Part shown: positions 9,624 through 19,002 of the stretch, piece after piece
How positions within the stretch are numbered: the stretch's first letter is position 1
How the letters are laid out: every line of letters begins with the position of its first letter
Origin: Mesorhizobium sp. 1M-11
GTDB taxonomy: Bacteria > Pseudomonadota > Alphaproteobacteria > Rhizobiales > Rhizobiaceae
DNA: 64,000 bases
Assembly (NCBI RefSeq): GCF_001303895.1
Contig: NZ_LJSD01000002.1
Location: 1-64,000, forward strand
Direction of reading: 5' to 3'
Made by a program: the position numbers and the translations under genes
The notes under the pieces: model-generated
The model's input: the letters and a program-made list of their open reading frames with translations, nothing else
Databases searched by the model: none
What the model was told of the DNA's origin: nothing

Positions 9624-10481
9624 CTAATTGGAGATTTCGAGTACGCGGTCGGTGTTGGTGACCAGAACCCATTTGCCCGCGCGCTGTTCGATCGATTTCA
9701 CGCGCGAGGAATCCGGCAGCGTCGAACCGGCCTGCACGACCCACAGCCCCGCATTGTCCTCGATCATGGCCCGGCCATTTGCGATATGGACCAGACGGAA
9801 GGCTACGGCTTCGATGGGATAGGGTTGTTCTTCGACGCCCGGCGCCTGCTCTGGCGCCAAGGGCCGGCTCTGCAGCGTGGCGGTGAAGGACATGTCGAGG
9901 TTTGGTTCCAGCGCCTCGGCCTGACCCGCCATCGGGTTGGTCCCGCTGCCGTCGGGCGTCACCACCAGGCGTCCGGCATTCTGGCCACGGCCACCGAACT
10001 TGATGCCCTGCACGCCGAACTGTTCCGGATTGAAAAAGATGTACCAGGGGAAGAGTGCGCAAACGAGGCCGAGCATGACGCCCGAGGCCGCCATGACGAA
10101 GTCGCTGCGCCTGGTATCCTTCTTCATCCTCTGGAACGGCTCGCTTGCATGCAGGGGCCGATTGCCAAGAGAATCGGTCCCGGCGGTTCTAGCGGGTCGC
10201 CGGCTTAGATTTGGTAAATGGGCCTTGGGTTCAGGCGTGATATCCGGCGGCGCGAACAGCTCGGCCAGCGCATCGACGCTGCCGATTCCCTGTTCAGCGC
10301 TGTCTGCCTTGTTTGATTTGTCCGCTGATATCCGCTTGCGTCCCAGCCTTCGAAGCGGGTTCGACAGCCTGGACAGCAGCCGGTTCTTTGGCCGCGCGCG
10401 CTGTTCGGCAGCTGTCGCTTCGGCCAGCATCTCATGCAGCAGCGCTTCGGTCTGCTGCAAATCAGTCTGTCGGATCGGCAT
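9624..10481 (-). CDS. Single-pass membrane protein of the flagellar operon, unknown function
   Basis: A 285-residue protein I cannot assign to a named flagellar part. Residues 1-120 are basic and polar (RLSNPLRRLGRKR), probably cytoplasmic. One membrane segment spans about 127-151 (FVMAASGVMLGLVCALFPWY). The rest is periplasmic and ends with an SH3-like or beta-rich stretch (GLWVVQAGSTLPDSSRVKSI). As I recall, Sinorhizobium has an equally uncharacterised gene between fliI and flgB. Its first 20 bases overlap the end of fliI, so expression is tied to the export ATPase gene. Confidence 0.8.
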   Translation of the reverse strand: MPIRQTDLQQTEALLHEMLAEATAAEQRARPKNRLLSRLSNPLRRLGRKRISADKSNKADSAEQGIGSVDALAELFAPPDITPEPKAHLPNLSRRPARTAGTDSLGNRPLHASEPFQRMKKDTRRSDFVMAASGVMLGLVCALFPWYIFFNPEQFGVQGIKFGGRGQNAGRLVVTPDGSGTNPMAGQAEALEPNLDMSFTATLQSRPLAPEQAPGVEEQPYPIEAVAFRLVHIANGRAMIEDNAGLWVVQAGSTLPDSSRVKSIEQRAGKWVLVTNTDRVLEISN

Positions 10482-11862
10482 TGTGCCTGCCTCTCAGATG
10501 ATGGGCGAGATCCGAGAAGGGATCAGGCGAGGCGCCGTCCTTCGGCGATTGCGTCAGGGCTTCGTAGATCAGCGGCACCTGACGCACGGCCATGTCGAGC
10601 TCGGGGTCCGCGCCCCCTTGATAAGCGCCGAGCAGGCGGATGTCGCGGGTGTCTTCGAAACGGGAGATCATCGACTTCAGCCTGGTCACCAACGTCTGCT
10701 GGTCCGGCGTCCAGGCTTTCGAGGCGAGACGCGAAATCGAAGCAAGCGGATTGACCGGCGGATAACGACCCTGTTCGGCGATCGAGCGATCGAGCACGAC
10801 GTGACCGTCAAGAATGCCGCGCACGGAATCGGCGACGGGGTCGTTGTGGTCGTCGCCATCGACCAGCACGGAGATGATGGCGGTGATCGAACCGGTGCCT
10901 TCAAGGCCGGGGCCGGCGCGTTCAAGCAGTTTCGGCAGGTCGGTGAAGACCGAGGCTGGATAGCCACGCGCCACCGGCGGTTCACCGGTCCCCGTCGCGA
11001 CCTCGCGCAAGGCATGTGCAAAACGCGTGATCGAGTCCAGAACCAGCAGAACGCGATCGCCTTGATCCCGGAAATATTCGGCGACCCGCATGGCGGTGTC
11101 GGGCGCTCGTCGCCGCATCATGGCGCTCTCGTCGCTCGTTGCGACCACAGCCACGGTCTTGGCCATCGCGGTCGCACCGATCGTGTCCTCGAGGAACTCA
11201 CGTACCTCGCGGCCACGTTCGCCCACCAGTGCCACGACCACCGTGTCGAAGGCATCCGCGCCGGCCAGCATGGCGAGCAACGTCGACTTGCCGACGCCTG
11301 AGCCAGCGAAGACGCCCATGCGCTGGCCGAAGCAGAGCGGGGTGAAGATGTCGATGACCCGCACACCCGTCATGAACGATGTCCCGACGCGTTGCCGCGC
11401 CATGGCGCCGGGAGTGGCGTCATGCGGAAGTTCGCTTCCGGTCTTGCGCAGCAGAGGCGCTCCACCATCGATGGCGCGCGCCAGCGCGTCGATGGTGCGG
11501 CCGCGCCAGGACGCATGTGGGGTCACTGCAAGCGGCCCGCGCCGGAAGACAGTATCGCCTATACCCGCATCCGGGCTGCGTTCGAAGGGAGCGACAACGA
11601 TGTCGTCGCGGCCGATATGGACGATTTCGCCACGCCGATTGCCGCTGCGACTGCGGTGTTCGACGATGTCGCCGAGCCTTGCGATATCCGACAGACCGCG
11701 CACCTTGTAATGGGTGGCCGACACTTCCGCGACGAGACCACCCCGCTTCAGCATCGCTTCGTCACCGTCGAAGCGGCGCCAGACATGTTCCAGCACAGCG
11801 AGCCGGTTTTCAGGCCTGGCATCGCGTTCAGTGGTGCGGATCAGGGACCGGTCGGCGGCCAT
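10462..11862 (-). CDS. fliI: Flagellar export ATPase FliI
   Basis: A 466-residue cytoplasmic ATPase of the flagellar type III export apparatus, related to the F1 beta subunit. The Walker A loop GSGVGKST lies at residues 187-194, with the following Walker B strand VLLVLDSITRFAHALREV and the conserved VARGYPASVFTDLPKLLERA segment. The length fits FliI (about 440-470). The stop lies inside the next gene by 20 bases. flgF precedes it by six bases in the same operon. fliH and fliJ are not adjacent. Confidence 0.97.
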   Translation of the reverse strand: MAADRSLIRTTERDARPENRLAVLEHVWRRFDGDEAMLKRGGLVAEVSATHYKVRGLSDIARLGDIVEHRSRSGNRRGEIVHIGRDDIVVAPFERSPDAGIGDTVFRRGPLAVTPHASWRGRTIDALARAIDGGAPLLRKTGSELPHDATPGAMARQRVGTSFMTGVRVIDIFTPLCFGQRMGVFAGSGVGKSTLLAMLAGADAFDTVVVALVGERGREVREFLEDTIGATAMAKTVAVVATSDESAMMRRRAPDTAMRVAEYFRDQGDRVLLVLDSITRFAHALREVATGTGEPPVARGYPASVFTDLPKLLERAGPGLEGTGSITAIISVLVDGDDHNDPVADSVRGILDGHVVLDRSIAEQGRYPPVNPLASISRLASKAWTPDQQTLVTRLKSMISRFEDTRDIRLLGAYQGGADPELDMAVRQVPLIYEALTQSPKDGASPDPFSDLAHHLRGRHNADPTD

Positions 11863-11868
11863 CGTGTG

Positions 11869-12591
11869 TTACTTCGAACCCAGCGTCTTGATCGCCTCGT
11901 CGGTCGAACTGCCGGCTTGCCGGACCATCGCAGCGACATTCTCGAAGGCACGCTGTACTTGGATCAGCCGCATCATTTCCATGACTGGATTGACGTTGGA
12001 CTCCTCCAGGAAGCCCTGTGCCACGCCGACATCCGTACGATCCGTGATCGGTTCAGGCGCGCGCGGCGGCACAATCCCGGAATTGCCGTAGCGGGTGAAG
12101 TTGACTCCCGGATCGAAGGTGAACAAGCCGATAGCGCCGACCTGGCGGTCACCTTGATGCAAGGCACCGTCCGCACCGACCTTGGGCGGTCCGCCACGCG
12201 GATCGAGCTGGATCGGGGCACCGCCGGCGTCGAGCACGGGATGGCCTTCGATCGAAAGCAATTCGCCGTTCTCGTTCATGGAGAAGCGGCCGTCGCGCGT
12301 CATGATGGTGCCCGACGGCGTCTGGATGCCGAACCAGGCATTGCCCTTGACCGCGAAGTCGAACGGATTGCCGGTTTCCTGCATGCCGCCATTGGCACCG
12401 GAAAGAAAGGTGTCGCCAGTGGAAGCAAAGGCGACAGACCGCTGTCCGGTGCCGGAGACGATATCCTCGAATTTTACTCCCGTGGCCCGAAAGCCGATGG
12501 TCGAGGCATTGGCGACATTGTCGGCAATTGTGTTGAGGCGCTTTTCAAGCGCGATCTGGGAGGACAAGGCGACGTAGAGACTGTCTTGCAT
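11869..12591 (-). CDS. flgF: Flagellar rod protein FlgF
   Basis: A 240-residue proximal rod subunit. It starts MQDSLYVALSSQIALEKRLN followed by TIADNVANASTIGFRATGVK, and ends with NPVMEMMRLIQVQRAFENVA. The length separates it from FlgG (about 260). The frame is open upstream, but this ATG gives the conserved family start and lies five bases past the DUF1217 gene stop. It precedes fliI in one transcription unit. Confidence 0.96.
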   Translation of the reverse strand: MQDSLYVALSSQIALEKRLNTIADNVANASTIGFRATGVKFEDIVSGTGQRSVAFASTGDTFLSGANGGMQETGNPFDFAVKGNAWFGIQTPSGTIMTRDGRFSMNENGELLSIEGHPVLDAGGAPIQLDPRGGPPKVGADGALHQGDRQVGAIGLFTFDPGVNFTRYGNSGIVPPRAPEPITDRTDVGVAQGFLEESNVNPVMEMMRLIQVQRAFENVAAMVRQAGSSTDEAIKTLGSK

Positions 12592-12596
12592 GGTGG

Positions 12597-14414
12597 TCAG
12601 AACTTCAGCCGCTGCATGGCAAAGAGGAGATCGGTGGAAACGCCGACGGTGGTCGGCTGGGCAAACAGGATGGTAGCCGCAGACATCTGGGGCGACGACG
12701 GATTGTTGAGTTCGTACATGGTGGTGTAGCGGGTGATGAATTTGCCGAGCTTCACTGGGTCGGCGAAATCCTTGATGTTGAATTTGCTTTCGAACAGCTT
12801 CACCTGCTTGTCGATGTCGGCCTTTGCGAAGGCCTCGGGCAGACCAAGCGCCGTGCGTACCACCTGGGAAAGCGCCTTGTCGGCCAGGACCTCGTACCAA
12901 TTGGTGAGCGTCGGCGCCTTGCGCTGGAAGTAGAGAGCCAATCGAACGCCCTCATTGGTCTTGCCGGCGTCCTGTTCGAGTGTCTGGCGCACATATTTGT
13001 CGGTCGCCGGTTGTTGTGCCTGCGAACGGGTCATCGCCTTCTCGCCGTACTGCGCAAAGTTGAAGGCAGTGACGAATGCTACATAGTTCTTGCTGCCCGA
13101 CTTGTTGGCCAGACTGTTCGGATCGGTGATACCGCCTTCCAGCAGCTGCCGGATGCGCGCCGGCGTTTCCCTGGTGGGGTCAAGACCATAAGCCGTCAGT
13201 GCGTAGTTCAGCAGGCGCTTGTCGGCCATCAGGTCGTCAATGGAGCCCAGCTTGACGACATTGGCGTTGTAGTAGGCGGTCTCGGCGGCGACGTAATCGG
13301 AACCGGGCTTGATCAGGCCAAACTGGCTCTTGGCGGTGTAGAGGTTCAGCGTGTCCTTCTGCACGGCGTCGCGCGTGGCTGTGTCCCAACCAAATTGGGC
13401 GAAATCGAAGGCGGTGACGAAGGCGATATAGGCTTTGTTGCCCGATTTGTTGGCTGGGCTGTTCGGATCCGTGATGCCGCCGTCCAACATCTTGCGAATG
13501 GTCTTTGGATCCTCGGCATCCATATCCAGCCCGTAGGCAGCCATGGCGACTCGGAGAAGGCGCTTGTCGTTGACGAGATCGTAGCTCGACGTCACCTTGC
13601 CGATGTTGGCTTTGTAATACTCGCTCTCAGCCTTGGTGTATTCCGCGCGCGGAATGATCGTGGTGAGCCCAACGGCCGTAATGAACTGCTTGGGTACGAT
13701 ACTTTGAACTGCATCCTTCGATGTGGTGTCGGCGCCATATTGGGCGAAATCGAAGGCGGCAACGAAGTTCGCATAGCGCTTGTCTCCCAGATCGCTCAGC
13801 TTGTTGGCCGGGCTGTTTGGATCGCTGACCCCGCCCTCCAGCATTTCGCGAATGCGCTCTGGTGTCTCTTTCTTGGCATCCAGTCCGAAAGCACCCATTG
13901 CAACGTAGAGCAGTCGGGAATCGGCCATCAGGTCGTCGATCGATTTCACGCTCGAGATGTTGCCGATGTAATAGCCGACTTCGTCTTGAACGAAGCTCAA
14001 GCCCTGCTGCGTGTAGGTGATGCCGACCTGCAGGTTGAAATTCGTCGGTACGTCGTGCTGCGCCGCGTTATAGGTGGTCGCCAACTCGCCATAGCGCGCG
14101 AAGTTGAAGGCCTTGACGAACTCGGCATAGCGCTTGTCCGTCAGCTTGTTGGCGAACGAGTCAGGCTTGTCGACGCCTTCGGTCAATGCCTTTTTCATGA
14201 AGGCCTTGGCATAGGCCATGTCCTCGAGGCCGAAAGCCTTCATGGCGTATTTGAAAAGGCGATCGTTCTTCATGAATTCATCGATCGACTTCACCTTGCC
14301 GATGTTGTCGAGATAATACTTCGTATCGCGTGAGACTGTGGCCTGCTTGCTGGTCCGGTCGAGCGAACGGGCAAGATCCCTGGTGATCAGTTGGTAGTCC
14401 AGATACGTATTCAC
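12597..14414 (-). CDS. DUF1217 repeat protein of the flagellar operon
   Basis: A 605-residue protein made of at least four related units of about 100 residues. Each has a core like SIDDLMADSRLLYVAMGAFG followed by a segment ending FDFAQYG (seen as FNFARYG, FDFAQYG, FDFAQFG and FNFAQYG), and a partial fifth unit is visible near the C-terminus. This is the DUF1217 family, found in rhizobial flagellar regions between motA and flgF. There is no signal peptide or membrane helix. The frame is open further upstream, but a GTG with GGGAGG five bases ahead gives the best start. The function is unknown. The first gene of its operon, it would be under the same flagellar control as flgF. Confidence 0.85.
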   Translation of the reverse strand: MNTYLDYQLITRDLARSLDRTSKQATVSRDTKYYLDNIGKVKSIDEFMKNDRLFKYAMKAFGLEDMAYAKAFMKKALTEGVDKPDSFANKLTDKRYAEFVKAFNFARYGELATTYNAAQHDVPTNFNLQVGITYTQQGLSFVQDEVGYYIGNISSVKSIDDLMADSRLLYVAMGAFGLDAKKETPERIREMLEGGVSDPNSPANKLSDLGDKRYANFVAAFDFAQYGADTTSKDAVQSIVPKQFITAVGLTTIIPRAEYTKAESEYYKANIGKVTSSYDLVNDKRLLRVAMAAYGLDMDAEDPKTIRKMLDGGITDPNSPANKSGNKAYIAFVTAFDFAQFGWDTATRDAVQKDTLNLYTAKSQFGLIKPGSDYVAAETAYYNANVVKLGSIDDLMADKRLLNYALTAYGLDPTRETPARIRQLLEGGITDPNSLANKSGSKNYVAFVTAFNFAQYGEKAMTRSQAQQPATDKYVRQTLEQDAGKTNEGVRLALYFQRKAPTLTNWYEVLADKALSQVVRTALGLPEAFAKADIDKQVKLFESKFNIKDFADPVKLGKFITRYTTMYELNNPSSPQMSAATILFAQPTTVGVSTDLLFAMQRLKF

Positions 14415-14577
14415 GCACGCCTCCCGCTGAAGCAGTTCGCGCCAAAGTAAGGCAACTTCCTTGCGCGAGGCTGAATCGTGTCGGTCAAAAGCGATGCTGG
14501 TGCGGCTCCACGATTCAAGCCTCACACAAGGCACGGCGTCTATTGCGTGATGCAGTGGAATTGCGGAAGGACCGGCA
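14415..14577. promoter_or_regulatory. Divergent promoter region between the DUF1217/flgF operon and motA operon
   Basis: This 163-base region must carry promoters for both leftward and rightward flagellar operons. No clear -35/-10 or sigma-54 element is visible to me. In Sinorhizobium such genes are driven through VisNR and Rem, and a Rem-type control is an inference only. Confidence 0.45.
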
Positions 14578-15453
14578 GTGGGCATTTTGATCGGCTTGGT
14601 GGTGACGCTCGGTTGCGTCCTCGGCGGCTTCATGGCCATGGGCGGGCACGTCCAGGTGCTGATACAGCCATGGGAAGCCGTGATCATCTGCGGCGCGGCG
14701 CTGGGTTGCTTCCTCGTCGCCAACCCGATGAAGACGGTGAAGGACACCGGCAAGGGCATCATGGAAGCCTTCAAGCAGTCGGTGCCGAAGGAGCAGGATT
14801 ATCTCGAAACGCTGGGTGTCCTGCATTCGCTGATGCGCGAATTGCGTTCCAAGTCGCGTTCCGAGGTCGAAGCCCATATCGACAATCCGGAGGAGTCGCC
14901 GATCTTTCAGGCATTTCCGACGGTGCTCAAGAACCACGACCTCACCCATTTCATCTGCGACTACTGCCGCATCATCATCATCGGCAATGCCCGTCCGTTC
15001 GAGATCGAGGCGCTGATGGATGAAGAGATCCAGACCATCAAATCCGACAAGCTGAAGCCCTATCATGCCATGGTTGCCGTCGGTGACGGCCTGCCGGCGC
15101 TCGGCATCGTGGCGGCAGTGCTGGGCGTGGTGAAGGCGATGGGTGCGCTCGACCAGTCGCCGGAGATCCTGGGTGGTCTCATCGGCGCCGCGCTTGTCGG
15201 CACCTTCCTTGGCATCTTCCTTTCCTATGCCGTGGTGGGTCCCATTGCCACCAAGATCAAGATGGTGCGCGAGAAGAAGAACCGGCTCTACATCATCGTG
15301 AAGCAGACGCTGCTCGCCTACATGAACGGTTCGCTGCCGCAGGTCGCGATCGAGTTTGGTCGCAAGACCATCTCGTCTTATGATCGTCCGTCAATCGACG
15401 CCGTCGAGCAGAGCACGCTGAGCACAGGTGCCGCGGACAAGAAGGCGGCGTGA
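14578..15453 (+). CDS. motA: Flagellar motor stator protein MotA
   Basis: A 291-residue four-helix inner-membrane stator subunit that conducts protons with MotB. It starts with GTG (AAGGA about 6 bases upstream) as [20 protein letters not shown]. The conserved cytoplasmic loop with charged residues ([20 protein letters not shown]) and the last two helices ([39 protein letters not shown]) are present. motB is not in the window, as expected for rhizobia where motB and motC are elsewhere in the flagellar region. Confidence 0.97.
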   Translation: MGILIGLVVTLGCVLGGFMAMGGHVQVLIQPWEAVIICGAALGCFLVANPMKTVKDTGKGIMEAFKQSVPKEQDYLETLGVLHSLMRELRSKSRSEVEAHIDNPEESPIFQAFPTVLKNHDLTHFICDYCRIIIIGNARPFEIEALMDEEIQTIKSDKLKPYHAMVAVGDGLPALGIVAAVLGVVKAMGALDQSPEILGGLIGAALVGTFLGIFLSYAVVGPIATKIKMVREKKNRLYIIVKQTLLAYMNGSLPQVAIEFGRKTISSYDRPSIDAVEQSTLSTGAADKKAA

Positions 15454-15487
15454 GCATGGCGTGCAAGGGCAACTGTGTGATGGCGTC

Positions 15488-16423
15488 ATGAGCGGCCTTG
15501 CCACCATGGACGACAGCCGCGCGCTGGTGATCGAGCGCCTGGTCGGCGACAGCGGAGAAGCGTCGCATGTGATCGGCGCTGGCCGGTCCATGGCCGAACG
15601 CATCGTTTCCCCGCTGCAGAAGCGCTTTTCCGGCGAGATCGGTGCGCAGGTTACGATCGACCTGCGCGCGGTCGAGGTATCCCGTACCACCCAGGCGCGT
15701 TCGCATGCGGGCGACTATTTCGCCATGGCGGTGGTGCCTTCGACGGTTTCGTCGGATGCTCTGACGATGGTGATGGATGCGCAGGCCGTGGCGGTCATGG
15801 TCTGCGCCCTTTTCGGCGGAGATCCGGAAGCTGCGATCTCGCCTATCGAGCGCGACCTGTCACCGCTGGAAGCCGATGTCGCCACACTGGTTTTCGAAGA
15901 AATCGCGCAGGCACTGAACGGATCGGGCAAGCGCTCGCTCGATCTGCGCTTTCCTGTTCCCCGCGCCATGTCCGGCCAGGAAGCCCGGCGGCGCGTATTG
16001 CGCGATGGCGCGGCTGTGCGCCTCATCTTCGGCCTGTCGACGCCGACGGAAAGCGGCACGATAACCGTGATGATCCCGCAGCGTGTGCTGTTGGTACAGC
16101 GCAACGGCGCGGCGGTCGGCGAGGATGAGACGTCTTCGCAAACCGACTGGCACGAACGCTTCTCCGAAGAGGTGATGCGCTCGGCCGTCACTCTCGAAGC
16201 GACGATGCCGCTGGCAAGGATGACGCTGGGCGACCTCGCGCGGCTTCATGTCGGGCAAGTGCTCGATATCGAGGAAAACGCGCAATCGCAGGCGCAACTT
16301 TCGGCGCGCAACAAGACGCTGTTTGTCTGCGAGTTCGGCAAGCTCGGTCAGAATTACACGGTCCGCATCAAGCAACCCTTTGATGCAGGCCAGGACTTCA
16401 TCGACGGGTTGATGCCTGGCTGA
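15488..16423 (+). CDS. fliM: Flagellar motor switch protein FliM
   Basis: A 311-residue C-ring component. The middle CheC-like domain and the C-terminal SpoA domain ([20 protein letters not shown], then [20 protein letters not shown]) are visible. The extreme N-terminus ([20 protein letters not shown]) does not show the LSQxEIDALL-type CheY-P docking motif found in enterobacterial FliM, and rhizobial FliM proteins are generally divergent here. The start at the internal ATG was chosen on family length, since an upstream frame extension overlaps motA. The ribosome binding site is weak. It is followed by fliN. Confidence 0.93.
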   Translation: MSGLATMDDSRALVIERLVGDSGEASHVIGAGRSMAERIVSPLQKRFSGEIGAQVTIDLRAVEVSRTTQARSHAGDYFAMAVVPSTVSSDALTMVMDAQAVAVMVCALFGGDPEAAISPIERDLSPLEADVATLVFEEIAQALNGSGKRSLDLRFPVPRAMSGQEARRRVLRDGAAVRLIFGLSTPTESGTITVMIPQRVLLVQRNGAAVGEDETSSQTDWHERFSEEVMRSAVTLEATMPLARMTLGDLARLHVGQVLDIEENAQSQAQLSARNKTLFVCEFGKLGQNYTVRIKQPFDAGQDFIDGLMPG

Positions 16424-16449
16424 CGCCGGGAAATATTTGGAGACGACGC

Positions 16450-16836
16450 ATGAGCAAGACCAACCCGGAAGCCGACCTCGAAGCCTCGGACGATCAGCTC
16501 AACCGCGCGATCGAAGAGTTGCGCGGTGTCCTGCAGGAAGAGGAGCAGCGGGCCGACGCTCCGGCGCGTGAGGCGACCGCGACCAATCCCGGCGTCATTC
16601 TCAACATCCCGGTCGACGTACAGATCGTGCTCGGCAGCGCCGAGATGCAGGTATCGGACCTGATGGCCTTGCAGAAGGGATCCACCGTGGCGCTCAACCG
16701 TCGCATCGGTGAACCCGTCGATGTCGTCGTCAACGGCCGGCGCATCGCGCGCGGCGAGATCACGGTTCTTGAGAACGACCCGTCGCGCTTCGGCATACGG
16801 CTGACCGAAATCGTGACCACCAAGAAGAACGGCTAA
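16450..16836 (+). CDS. fliN: Flagellar motor switch protein FliN
   Basis: A 128-residue C-ring protein. An acidic N-terminal tail ([20 protein letters not shown]) leads to a SpoA domain with the usual sequence [20 protein letters not shown] and the late [16 protein letters not shown] stretch [24 protein letters not shown] lies about 8 bases before the ATG. It sits between fliM and fliG, building the rotor switch. Confidence 0.96.
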   Translation: MSKTNPEADLEASDDQLNRAIEELRGVLQEEEQRADAPAREATATNPGVILNIPVDVQIVLGSAEMQVSDLMALQKGSTVALNRRIGEPVDVVVNGRRIARGEITVLENDPSRFGIRLTEIVTTKKNG

Positions 16837-16877
16837 CCGGACATGCGACCCGCCAGGCAAGCAGCGAGGACGAGGGG

Positions 16878-17894
16878 ATGAGCACGCCGCTGACGCTGAC
16901 CCGTGCGCAAAAGGCAGCCGCAATCCTGGTTGCGATGGGCAAGCCTTCGGCCAGCCGGCTCCTGAAATTCTTCAAACAGGAAGAACTCAAGGCGCTGATC
17001 GAGGCGGCACGCCTGCTGCGGACCATTCCGCAGGCCGATCTGGAACGCGTCGTCGCGGAATTCGAAGCGGAATTCACGGAAGGAGCGGGCCTTCTCGATT
17101 CCGCCGACAAGATGGACACCATCCTCAACGAGTCTTTGTCGCCGGAGGAAGTCGACGCCATCATGAGCGGCAAGAAGGCGGAACCGGAGCCGGCTGGCCC
17201 ACCGTCGATATGGCCGCAACTGGAGAAGCTGGAACCACAGCGATTGGGCAGCTTCCTGGCCGGGGAACACCCACAGACTTCAGCGGCAGTCCTTTCCATG
17301 CTGTCGCCGCAGCCGGCGTCGGCCGTGCTGCTCACGCTGGACAAGCCGCTGCGCAGCGAGATCCTGCGGCGCATGGTGACGATGAGCGTGGTTCCGGAGG
17401 CCGCGACCAAGATCGTCGAAAGCCAGCTTCGTGCGCGCGTGTTGGCTGAAACCGCATCGAAGGATACGACGGCAGGACAGATCCGCGTTGCCAGCCTGCT
17501 CAATGAAATGGACAAGGCCCAGCTCGACGAGACGATGCTGGACCTCGAGGCCGTGGGCACGCCCGATCTCGACGGCGTGCGCGCCCGCATCTTCAATTTC
17601 GACGATCTGCCGCTGCTTGTTCAAAAAGCGCGCGTGCTCGTATTCGACGGCCTGTCCAGTGAGGTGGTGACACTCGCCCTGCGCGGTGCGCCGCCGGCGC
17701 TGACTGAAGCCGTGCTGTCCTCGATCGGCCAGCGTTCCCGTCGCATGATCGAGGCGGAACTCAGCCAGGGTTCGGAGGGCATTCCTCTGGCCGACATCAT
17801 GGCGGCGCGCAAAACCGTCGCAGCAGCGACGGTTCGCCTTGCGCGCGAAGGGGCGTTCGAGTTGCCAGCGGCGCAAAGCGCCGATGCGGCCTGA
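16878..17894 (+). CDS. fliG: Flagellar motor switch protein FliG
   Basis: A 338-residue rotor protein that links the MS-ring to the C-ring and meets the stator. Typical features include the N-terminal AQKAAAILVAMGKPSASRLL, the central LNEMDKAQLDETMLDLEAVG segment and the C-terminal torque helix region VLSSIGQRSRRMIEAELSQG. The length matches the family. GAGG lies upstream of the ATG. It follows fliN by 41 bases and precedes flhB in the rightward operon. Confidence 0.97.
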   Translation: MSTPLTLTRAQKAAAILVAMGKPSASRLLKFFKQEELKALIEAARLLRTIPQADLERVVAEFEAEFTEGAGLLDSADKMDTILNESLSPEEVDAIMSGKKAEPEPAGPPSIWPQLEKLEPQRLGSFLAGEHPQTSAAVLSMLSPQPASAVLLTLDKPLRSEILRRMVTMSVVPEAATKIVESQLRARVLAETASKDTTAGQIRVASLLNEMDKAQLDETMLDLEAVGTPDLDGVRARIFNFDDLPLLVQKARVLVFDGLSSEVVTLALRGAPPALTEAVLSSIGQRSRRMIEAELSQGSEGIPLADIMAARKTVAAATVRLAREGAFELPAAQSADAA

Positions 17895-17919
17895 TCCGAA
17901 ATAGCACGGCAGGCGCGGC

Positions 17920-19002
17920 ATGGCGGAAGCCGACGACAAGGATTCCAAAACAGAGGAACCCACCGAGAAGAAGATCCGCGACACGATGGAGAAGGGCAAG
18001 CTGCCCCACTCCAAGGAGGCCGCGCTCCTTACCTCCTTCGTAGCCATCCTGGTCTTCACGATTTTCTATGCGCGCGAAGCGACCGTGAGTCTCAGCGTCT
18101 TCCTGGCTTCGTTCCTAGAGCGGCCGGAATCCTGGTCGATCGATACCGAGACGGATGTCATTCATCTCTATGGGATGGTCATGGCCGAAATCGGTCGGGC
18201 TGTGGTCGCCCTGCTGGTGCTTCTGGTGATCGCGGGCGTTGGCGCCTCGGTGTTCCAGAATGTACCGCAGTTCATTGGTGAGCGGATCAGACCGCAATGG
18301 TCGCGCATTTCGCTCGCCCAAGGCTGGAAGCGGCTCTTCGGCCTGCAGGGGTTCGTCGAGTTCCTGAAGTCACTTGCCAAGCTCGGCTTCGTCATCGCCG
18401 TGCTGATCTTCACCTTGTCGCAGGACCATCGCCGGCTGCTCAACGGCATGATCACCGGTCCTGTCGAATTCGGCCTGGTCATCCGCTCGATCGCCATCCA
18501 GATCCTTGTGGCGATCGTCTTCGTCATGACGGTCATCGCCGCCGCCGACTTCGTCTGGTCACGCTTTCATTGGCGACGCGATTTGAGAATGAGCAAGCAG
18601 GAAGTGAAGGACGAGCTGAAACAGTCGGAAGGCGACCCGATCGTCAAGTCGAGATTGCGCTCGCTGGCGCGTGACAGGGCAAGGCAGCGCATGATGACGG
18701 CGGTGCCCAATGCCACACTCGTCATCGCCAACCCGACCCATTTCTCGATCGCGCTGCGCTACGTCCGCGATCAGGATGCGGCACCGGTGGTGCTCGCCAA
18801 GGGTCAGGACCTGGTGGCGCTGCGCATCCGTGAAATCGCGCGCGAGCACAATATCCCGATTTTCGAAGACGTTGCGCTTGCTCGCTCCATGTACAAGCAA
18901 GTTTCGGTTGATAGCGTCATCCCATCACAATTTTACCAAGCAGTGGCAGAGCTGGTACGCATCGTCTACTCGAAAAAGGCAGAGCGCCGACGGACCTCAT
19001 GA
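17920..19002 (+). CDS. flhB: Flagellar export protein FlhB
   Basis: A 360-residue inner-membrane export-gate protein that controls the rod/hook to filament substrate switch. It has the N-terminal DDKDSKTEEPTEKKIRDTME segment, four membrane segments between about residues 30 and 215, and the autocleavage motif NPTH in VIANPTHFSIALRYV. Self-cleavage occurs between N and P in the family. The stop overlaps the next small gene as ATGA. Confidence 0.97.
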   Translation: MAEADDKDSKTEEPTEKKIRDTMEKGKLPHSKEAALLTSFVAILVFTIFYAREATVSLSVFLASFLERPESWSIDTETDVIHLYGMVMAEIGRAVVALLVLLVIAGVGASVFQNVPQFIGERIRPQWSRISLAQGWKRLFGLQGFVEFLKSLAKLGFVIAVLIFTLSQDHRRLLNGMITGPVEFGLVIRSIAIQILVAIVFVMTVIAAADFVWSRFHWRRDLRMSKQEVKDELKQSEGDPIVKSRLRSLARDRARQRMMTAVPNATLVIANPTHFSIALRYVRDQDAAPVVLAKGQDLVALRIREIAREHNIPIFEDVALARSMYKQVSVDSVIPSQFYQAVAELVRIVYSKKAERRRTS

